Below are positions 57,609 through 64,000 of a DNA stretch of 64,000 nucleotides, one piece after another. The DNA is taken from positions 20,482,501 through 20,546,500 of the forward strand of contig JAPMAC010000209.1 in NCBI GenBank assembly GCA_028671895.1, written 5' to 3'. Each line of letters begins with the position of its first letter. The stretch's first letter is position 1. Below the pieces are notes generated by a model. That model was not told where the DNA came from. It made no database searches and saw only the letters and a list, made by a program, of their open reading frames with translations. The DNA is from Oenanthe sinensis (lineage: Eukaryota; Streptophyta; Magnoliopsida; Apiales; Apiaceae). Position numbers and translations under genes: made by a program.

Positions 57609-58616
57609 TTGACTAAGAAATTAACTGAGGACTTAGCTTTTCAAGTCAATAGAGTCAGTTGTTATGTTGAAGTTGAGACCTACCTCAGAAACCAGATAGA
57701 GGAAGAAAAGAAAAGGTGTCTAGCATATAAAAATTCCTCGTATATTGTAAAGAACCTAGTTGACCAACAGGTAATAAACAGAAAAGTTGGAATAGGCTTC
57801 GAGTACAATGAATCTGTAGGAAAGCCAAGCAACATTACCCCATTCAAGCAAAGCGCTGAAGAAAGGGGTATTCCTCATGTTGTTAAAGACACACGCAAAC
57901 CTCTTTTCATTACACCTGTAGCTGAACCCATCATCGAGAGCTTTATACTGATCGCTTATGAGATGCAATTAGAGGATCAAGAGGAAGAGAAGAAAAGAGG
58001 AGAACAAGCAAGGGACATAAAAGGAGTAAATGTCCAAAAAGAGAAAGCTACACCCAAGACACCAGTGAAAGTTGTGGGAACTTCTGATTTCCACAAACCT
58101 GGTATAGGTGCTAAGAACTTAAAGAATAATTTGAACAGACCTAGCAATAAGTTTGTTAGAAGTAGGGATAGTAACAATAAATGTCATTCTACTGAAAACT
58201 TTAAAACTGCTGAGAAAGTTAAAGTAGAAATTGTTAAAACTCCTACTGCTGTGAATAACATGCCTGCTATTGATGTATGCCATAAACCTTGTGGTATGTT
58301 AAATTGTATGTTATGTGCTTTTAATGCTATGACTGCTTATTTTAAACGCATGACTGCTAATAAAAAGAACATGACACCGAGACAATACATCAATAATAAA
58401 TTTGCTAAATCCAAGACTGCTATTCCTTCACCTGTCAAGAAGGAAAAATATATTCCTAAGTCTAAACAAAAAGTTGTTAAGACTATTTATAGGAAAGTAA
58501 GTACAGTCAAGGAGGATGCAGCTGTTGTTCGAAGAGGATCTGTTGTCAAAGCTGACAAAGGTCAATTCTTTAAGTATGTTGGGCCCAATCAATTTTGGGC
58601 TCCGAAGATGATCTAA
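57609..58616 (+). CDS. Gag C-terminal spacer of element E, same frame as gag
   Basis: Open for 335 codons in the frame of gag, after its TAG. Coiled coil to about residue 45, then Lys-rich disordered sequence, a Cys patch (CHKPCGMLNCMLCAF, near 58277-58325), the corresponding place of the Cys/His patch in element C, and the end GPNQFWAPKMI before TAA at 58614-58616. The Met at 57609 is probably not a real start; the segment is the tail of the Gag precursor. A TGA follows two codons after the TAA, then pol opens in the same frame. Confidence 0.8.
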   Translation: MTKKLTEDLAFQVNRVSCYVEVETYLRNQIEEEKKRCLAYKNSSYIVKNLVDQQVINRKVGIGFEYNESVGKPSNITPFKQSAEERGIPHVVKDTRKPLFITPVAEPIIESFILIAYEMQLEDQEEEKKRGEQARDIKGVNVQKEKATPKTPVKVVGTSDFHKPGIGAKNLKNNLNRPSNKFVRSRDSNNKCHSTENFKTAEKVKVEIVKTPTAVNNMPAIDVCHKPCGMLNCMLCAFNAMTAYFKRMTANKKNMTPRQYINNKFAKSKTAIPSPVKKEKYIPKSKQKVVKTIYRKVSTVKEDAAVVRRGSVVKADKGQFFKYVGPNQFWAPKMI

Positions 58617-58634
58617 TCCGTTTGATATTTGCAG
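58617..58634 (+). promoter_or_regulatory. Intron-like 3' splice site at the gag-pol border of element E
   Basis: TTTGATATTTGCAG ends at 58634, just after the stop codons. From this AG the pol frame is open, with exactly 27 bases to the TGG of WILDSG. Element C has TTTTGATTACAG ending at 31105 with the same 27-base spacing. Use as a splice acceptor is a hypothesis. Confidence 0.35.
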
Positions 58635-61600
58635 GGAGTTAAACAGGTAAACCGGATTGTATGGATCCTGGACAGCGGATCGTCAAGGCATATGACCGGA
58701 GATAGAGCCCTGCTATCAAACGTGGTTGAGAGAGCTGGCCCAATTGTCACCTTTGGAGATAACAGCAAAGGAATGACTACGGGATATGGCAAGTTAAATA
58801 CTGGAAATGTTATCATTGAAAACGTCTCTTTGGTGGAAGGACTTAAGCACAATCTACTCAGCGTCAGTCAATTCTGTGATAGAGGTTACAAAGTAAACTT
58901 TATCAAGGAGAAGTGTTTAATAGCTCATTCTAAAGAAGACAGACTAGCCTTGCGTGGAGTAAGGAAAGGAAACTTGTGCGTAGCTGATTTCAACTCGGGA
59001 ACTGAAGCTAAAGCAAACTGTTTTTATTCAAAAGCTTCAACAGAAGAAAGTTGGCTCTGGCACAAGAAGCTCTCACACCTGAACTTCAAAACAATGAACT
59101 CTCTAGTCAAGAGGGATTTGGTGAGAGGACTGCCTCCGATGGAATTCTCACAAGAAGGTTTGTGCGAGGCATGTCAAAAAGGGAAGTCAAAAAGAGCAAC
59201 TCACAAAGGCATAGACTCTACTAATATTACTGAACCACTGCAACTGCTACATATGGATTTATTTGGTCCAGTCAATATTCTGTCAATGTCAAGGAAAAGA
59301 TATGCCTTAGTGATTGTAGATGACTTCACAAAGTACTCGTGGGTTTTATTCTTGAACTCTAAGGATGAAACTCCACAATTGGTGATTGATCATGTAAAGT
59401 TGATTGAGTTAGATTCAAAGCTACCTGTCCGGGCAATCAGATCAGATAATGGAATAGAATTCAAGAATGAAATTCTAAATAGCTTCTGCTCAGACAAAGG
59501 GATAACAAGACAATTCTCAGCGCCAAGAACTCCGCTACAGAATGGAGTAGTAGAAAGGAAGAATCGAACCCTGATTGAAGCTGTAAGAACAATGTTAAGT
59601 GAATCAAGGTTGCCTATCTACTTCTGGGCTGAAGCAGTAAACACAGCATGTTATACCCAGAATCGAACTTTAATCAATAAAGAACATATGAAGACTCCCT
59701 ATGAATTAATGGCTGGCAAGAAACCAACACTCAAATACTTTCATGTATTTGGAGCCAAATGTTTTGTGCTAAAAGATGGAGATGAACATCGTGGCAAATT
59801 CGAGGCCAAGACACATGAAGCAATTTTTGTCGGCTACTCAAAAAGAGCATATAGGGTGTACATAATTGATCAACACCAAGTAAAAGAAAGTGTCAACGTT
59901 ACTTTTGATGACACTAAACTCCCGAGCATCCAAATTGAAGATCCTTCTGAGTCATTAAAATTTGACAATCATCCAGACTCAGATTCAGATAATGAAGAAG
60001 AGCCTGAGGTTGCAACAGGAAATGATGATGACAACAATGATGGTAATGATCCAGGTAATAGTGGTGGAAACAATGGAAACACTGGAGATACTACTAATAC
60101 CAGTGGTGGATCAACAAGTCAACCTGGTAGCAACTCAGGGGGAGATGAAGGATCAACTGGCACAACACAACATCACAATGAATATAGAGGCGAATCATCA
60201 AGATCAAACCTACCAAGGGAAAGGATATGGAGCAAAGATCATCCTTTTGAATTGATCATAGGTGATCCAGATGTTGGTGTTAGAACCAGAAGTGCAACTT
60301 CAAATGAATGTTTATTTTCGGTTTTTCTATCTCAAGAAGAACCAAAGAAAATTGAAGATGCTCTAACTGATCCAGATTGGGTTCTTGCCATGCAAGAAGA
60401 ACTCAATCAGTTCGAAAGGCAAGAAGTATGGACCCTGGTACCCAGGCCTAAAGATAGATCTGTTATTGGCACGAAATGGGTATACAGGAACAAGTTAGAC
60501 GGTGATGGCATTGTTACAAGGAACAAGGCCAAACTGGTTGCTAAGGGTTACTCTCAGGAAGAGGGAATTGATTATGATGAGACCTACGCACCAGTTGCAA
60601 GACTTGAAGCCATCAGGATATTTCTGGCATTCGCAGCACATTCTAATTTCAAAGTTTATCAAATGGATGTGAAGAGTGCATTTCTGAATGGAGAGTTAGA
60701 AGAGGAAGTATGTGTGGAACAGCCCCCTGGCTTTGAAAATCCAGAGTTTGCTGATTTTGTGTATTTTCTATTCAAAGCTCTCTATGGACTCAAGCAAGCA
60801 CCGAGGACATGGTATGACACTCTCTCTATATTTTTACTTGAAAACGGTTTTACTAGAGGTGTCATAGACAAAACTCTCTTTTACAAATTACATAATAAAG
60901 ATATGATATTCGTCCAAGTTTATGTTGACGATATTATATTTGGTTCTACTAACGAAATCTTGTGCAAGAAATTTGCTAAGTTAATGCAGAGTAGATATGA
61001 GATGAGCATGATGGGTGAGCTGTCATTCTTCCTTGGATTGCAAGTGAAGCAAAAGGAAGATGGGATTTTTATTTGCCAATCAAAGTACATAAGGGATCTT
61101 CTAAGGAAATATAATCTAGAAGATTCTACACCGGTAAAAACCCCTATGCCAACAGCCACAAAGCTTGACAAAGATGAAACTGGTAAGAAGGTGGACATCA
61201 CAAGCTATAGAGGTATGATAGGCTCATTATTATATCTAACTGCTAGTAGACCCGATATAATGTTTGCAACATGCTTATGTGCAAGGTTTCAAACTGATCC
61301 TAGAGAATCTCATCTTATAGCTGTTAAAAGAATTTTTAGATATCTGAAGGGTACACCGAATCTTGGAATTTGGTACCCTAAAGATACAGGTTTTGAACTA
61401 ATAGGCTATACAGATTTAGATTATGCAGGATGCAGGATGGACAGGAAAAGTACGTCTGGAAGCTGTCAGTTTCAAGGACAACGGTTGATTTCCTGGTACA
61501 GCAAGAAACAACACTCAGTATCTACCTCGACAGCCGAAGCAGAATATATTGCGGCAGGTAGTTGTTGTGCACAGATCTTGTGGATAAGGAATCAGCTGAA

Positions 61601-61865
61601 TGATTATGGACTTGCGCTATCTAAAATCCCAATACTTTGCGATAACACAAGTGCCATAGCAATTTCCAATAATCCTGTACAACATTCAAGGACCAAGCAC
61701 ATAGACATAAGGTATCATTTTATCCGAGAGCATGTCATGAACGGAACTGTGGTGTTACATTTTATATCCACAGAAGATCAAATTGCCGACATCTTCACGA
61801 AACCACTTGATGAATCCACTTTCTCTAAGTTGGTTAGTGAGTTAGGGATGTTAAACATGAACTAA
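58629..61865 (+). CDS. Pol of element E: protease, integrase, RT, RNase H
   Basis: 1078 codons without a stop; no ATG at the beginning, so the frame border at 58629 (TTG) is not a natural start. Domains: retropepsin DSG at residues 15-17; pre-integrase zinc site His145, His150, Cys179, Cys182; integrase core Asp210, Asp273, Glu309 (DX62DX35E); acidic Gly/Asn-rich linker about 440-530; RT about 590-830 with YVDD at 765-768; RNase H about 925-1078 with Asp929, STAEAEYIA and LCDNTSA, ending TKPLDESTF...LGMLNMN. All catalytic residues I can name are present, so pol looks competent. Expression needs readthrough, splicing or reinitiation across the gag-pol stops. Confidence 0.95.
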   Translation: MQGVKQVNRIVWILDSGSSRHMTGDRALLSNVVERAGPIVTFGDNSKGMTTGYGKLNTGNVIIENVSLVEGLKHNLLSVSQFCDRGYKVNFIKEKCLIAHSKEDRLALRGVRKGNLCVADFNSGTEAKANCFYSKASTEESWLWHKKLSHLNFKTMNSLVKRDLVRGLPPMEFSQEGLCEACQKGKSKRATHKGIDSTNITEPLQLLHMDLFGPVNILSMSRKRYALVIVDDFTKYSWVLFLNSKDETPQLVIDHVKLIELDSKLPVRAIRSDNGIEFKNEILNSFCSDKGITRQFSAPRTPLQNGVVERKNRTLIEAVRTMLSESRLPIYFWAEAVNTACYTQNRTLINKEHMKTPYELMAGKKPTLKYFHVFGAKCFVLKDGDEHRGKFEAKTHEAIFVGYSKRAYRVYIIDQHQVKESVNVTFDDTKLPSIQIEDPSESLKFDNHPDSDSDNEEEPEVATGNDDDNNDGNDPGNSGGNNGNTGDTTNTSGGSTSQPGSNSGGDEGSTGTTQHHNEYRGESSRSNLPRERIWSKDHPFELIIGDPDVGVRTRSATSNECLFSVFLSQEEPKKIEDALTDPDWVLAMQEELNQFERQEVWTLVPRPKDRSVIGTKWVYRNKLDGDGIVTRNKAKLVAKGYSQEEGIDYDETYAPVARLEAIRIFLAFAAHSNFKVYQMDVKSAFLNGELEEEVCVEQPPGFENPEFADFVYFLFKALYGLKQAPRTWYDTLSIFLLENGFTRGVIDKTLFYKLHNKDMIFVQVYVDDIIFGSTNEILCKKFAKLMQSRYEMSMMGELSFFLGLQVKQKEDGIFICQSKYIRDLLRKYNLEDSTPVKTPMPTATKLDKDETGKKVDITSYRGMIGSLLYLTASRPDIMFATCLCARFQTDPRESHLIAVKRIFRYLKGTPNLGIWYPKDTGFELIGYTDLDYAGCRMDRKSTSGSCQFQGQRLISWYSKKQHSVSTSTAEAEYIAAGSCCAQILWIRNQLNDYGLALSKIPILCDNTSAIAISNNPVQHSRTKHIDIRYHFIREHVMNGTVVLHFISTEDQIADIFTKPLDESTFSKLVSELGMLNMN

Positions 61866-63980
61866 TTATTGCATGTTGTTTTAAATTGCATATTTATTTT
61901 CAAGCACTGTAAATACACTGTATATATTCCTTAAAATATTTCAAAAACAAACAAACAAATTGAAAAAGAAAACTCAAAAAGATTTTCCTTATTATTGTAC
62001 AGTTGTTATTTTATTGGCATCACTACTGTAAATATATTTAATATTATCTTTAGTTTATAACAATTGGTATCAGTTATATATATATATAAGTATGTATAGT
62101 ATTATTTGTTTTACATTTTGGCATATTTATTTTAATTTTAATTTTTATCTATTTTATTTTTATTTTTATTTATATCTAAATATAAGCTGATTATTCTCAG
62201 TCTCTTTTGAGAAATAGGAAAGATCTATGAGCTTGATAATCCAATCGATTCTAAAAGTTAGATCCTAATCATTGGGGTCAATCTCTAACCAAGATCTTAG
62301 AACCAAACACACAGACACTATCACTTTCGTCTCTCTAACCATTAAACAGAATACCTATTTGTTCATTATGAGGGAGTCAATGCCTTGATTGCATCTGATA
62401 AGGTTGGTGATGTGAGTGATCCAACAGCTCTGTCTCCAGAAAGGTGATTCATATATAAACTGAGATAACTGTTAGCTCATCTGTGTTCTCTCAAAAGGAT
62501 ACAGACTTGAAAAAGGCAAAACTGTTACTAGGTTCATTCTCTCAACAGAGTGAGTCTATTGAATTCAGCCTGTCAGCCAAGGCTACTTGTAAAGAGTCAA
62601 TTTCATCTGACATTTCTTTCACCTCACATAAAGTGTCTTCTTTTCAAAGGGACCAACAATGACTAAGAGGGAGCAACTAGAGTGTCGTGTAAGGATGAAT
62701 TGACGGAAGCAATTTTTCTAAACTTCCATATCAAGGAAGGAAGAATAATTGATGATTCTGACGGAATCAACATGCCTTCACAGGCATCAGGAGGAAACTT
62801 GGATCATTTGCTACATTATAGATCCTTGTCTCCCTCCCCAGATGGAACATATCTGGATTCCTAATAGAATAGATCATCTTAGATGATCAGCAACTCACTG
62901 AATCTATTCCTGAAGCAATTCAGTTTTCCAAAGTCAAAATGTTTTTATAGATTCAATTGAGGACGGGGATTTACGAAACCCCATTGCACCACCAGTGACC
63001 TCTCTTGAAGGGGCTATGGTGATCTTTCTTGCAGGTACAAAAGACCGAGTCATCCGTACTAAGAGAGATATAGTGATGTGAGAAAAGAGTGAAACACAAG
63101 TAAGGAAGAGTGAAAATATATATTCTATGAGTGAAACACTTAGAGAGTATATGAGTGAAACACTTGTGAGGAACACAAAGTAAAATCACACACTAGCACA
63201 CTTACCGAATCCCTTTCCCCATTCCTTGTTACAGATTTCAAATGTTACTTAACCAAGGTGGAAATTTCTTCAGAAAAAGACCAACAATTGTTACCTATCT
63301 ACAATTGGGGGAGAATTATTAAGAGGATTACTCAACTAAGGGGGAGAATTATTAAGAGGATTACTCCAAAATGTTAAAGTGTTCAACTAAGGGGGAGTAG
63401 ATAAAAAGAGGAGAAGTAAACAAAGGCTTTTTCCAGAAGAGGATTACTCAATTGTTGAACAAGAAAAAGAGGTATATAATAACATGCTTGGATTCTATTC
63501 CATTTGATTTTAGAAGATTCTTGTAAATATGATTAACCGGATTTTCTAAAATGCATAACATGTCATAGTTTGCATTTTTTATATCTGCGATGGTTTAATG
63601 CTGTATGTATGCCATGTTTGTTACCTCTATTAAAATGGTTGGATAATTCAAGTAAGTGGAAATTGAATTCACCTTGGAAGAGAAGGGAAGACAGGAGTTG
63701 GAGAAACAGAGGAAAAGTGGTAAGAAGAGAACAGACATCATCTCTGTCATCCTAAGGGGGAGTAGTGATGAGTCTGAGAAATGAAGATAATACTACTTGT
63801 ATATTATGTTCAGTGCTAGAGGAACAAACATCTTTCATTTCAGTTACTCAAGAAATCTGGAAATGTATTATATGATCCAGAGAACAATTTATTTACTTAC
63901 AGTTCTTAAATGTCATATTAGTTTCTTAGTTGTTAGTTGAGTTATCCTCTAGGAATTTGTGTGTTAAATGTTTAACAACA
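61866..63980 (+). other. 3' region of element E with remnants of a third ORF
   Basis: About 2.1 kb without a long frame. Largest open pieces: 62682-62864 and 63570-63755. GAGTGAAACAC repeats at 63085-63170 correspond to the region just before the third ORF in element A (1-90), but the coiled-coil ORF itself is missing. Contains AT-rich DNA at 61866-62170 and four extra polypurine tracts from 63307 on. Confidence 0.7.
63307..63762 (+). repeat. Repeated internal polypurine tracts in element E
   Basis: GGGGGAG-type tracts at 63307-63315, 63338-63348, 63389-63399 and 63754-63762. The first two lie in a 23-bp direct repeat (GAGAATTATTAAGAGGATTA followed by CTC). Several such tracts upstream of the 3' LTR are known from Sireviruses. 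Confidence 0.8.
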
Positions 63981-63993
63981 AATAAGGGGAGAT
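63981..63993 (+). promoter_or_regulatory. Polypurine tract next to the 3' LTR of element E
   Basis: AATAAGGGGAGAT before TGAAAGG (63994-64000), the first seven bases of the 3' LTR, at the window edge. Confidence 0.88.
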
Positions 63994-64000
63994 TGAAAGG

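Larger units (their letters stand above)
54536..64000 (+). mobile_element. Copia element E (Sirevirus-like), nearly complete, 3' LTR beyond window
   Basis: 5' LTR 54536-55976, primer site 55979, gag 56184-57587, gag spacer 57609-58616, pol 58629-61865, about 2.1 kb of 3' region with five polypurine tracts, and the first seven bases of the 3' LTR (63994-64000). Inserted in caulimovirid copy 2; the left flank is GATAT, so GATAT is predicted after the 3' LTR. It is the youngest-looking element here because pol has no interruption. Element A is a diverged relative. Confidence 0.93.

Noticed and set aside
58574..58634. A 61-bp mini-intron from GTATGT (58574) to the AG at 58634 joining gag to pol
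   Set aside because: Length is not a multiple of three, the joined frame hits a stop at once, and the intron would be shorter than usual plant introns. The acceptor alone is kept as a hypothesis with unknown donor.

Overview
The window looks like nuclear DNA of a flowering plant, probably a eudicot and possibly an asterid. The reasons are GT-AG introns in a plant-type gene, several Ty1/Copia retrotransposons primed by initiator methionine tRNA, hAT- and Mutator-type miniature elements, and a caulimovirid (plant pararetrovirus) fossil. The species cannot be fixed from this sequence. One ordinary host gene is visible; most of the rest is nested, mostly decayed, mobile DNA.

Layout. 1-3411 is the 3' end of a Sirevirus-like Copia element (A: third ORF, polypurine tract, 1.4 kb LTR), inserted in the integrase region of a second Copia element (B). 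B runs 3412-16945 with pol, a third ORF and a 3' LTR, and its pol is split again by a 5.2 kb insertion (G, 5814-11046) flanked by CATAT. 16946-19649 is intergenic. 19650-27581 (minus) is an intact 10-exon gene for a 612-residue BAR-domain protein with a proline/serine-rich tail, like Arabidopsis At2g33490. 27582-29139 is upstream intergenic DNA. 29140-43966 is a third Copia element (C) between TTATA target duplications, with a short non-coding LTR element (31374-34291, GTTTG duplication) in its protease region. 44380-48290 is an older Copia fragment (D) that received a hAT miniature element (8-bp duplication GTGGAGAT) and a solo LTR (AAATC duplication). 48322-54535 holds two broken copies of one endogenous caulimovirid joined head to head. 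54536-64000 is the best preserved retrotransposon (E), of the same family as A, with complete 5' LTR, primer binding site, gag and an open 1078-codon pol; its 3' LTR starts at the last seven bases.

The retroelements follow one plan: LTR, gag, protease-integrase-RT-RNase H in one pol frame, a lineage-specific third ORF, several polypurine tracts, LTR. In three families the LTR carries many copies of a short family-specific motif just upstream of a TATA box (AAGTCATACCGA in A/E, AGAGTCT/AGACTCT palindromes in B, TCGAGAAGTC in C). In B and C a second array of the same motif lies 150-200 bp before the third ORF, in C followed by a TATA box. This suggests an internal promoter for the third ORF and is the most interesting signal here.

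Other notable points: an intron-like 3' splice site at the gag-pol junction of both C and E, a pararetroviral inverted repeat able to form a long hairpin RNA, an in-frame stop shared by both viral copies, and the insertion G whose two ends both look like LTR 3' ends.
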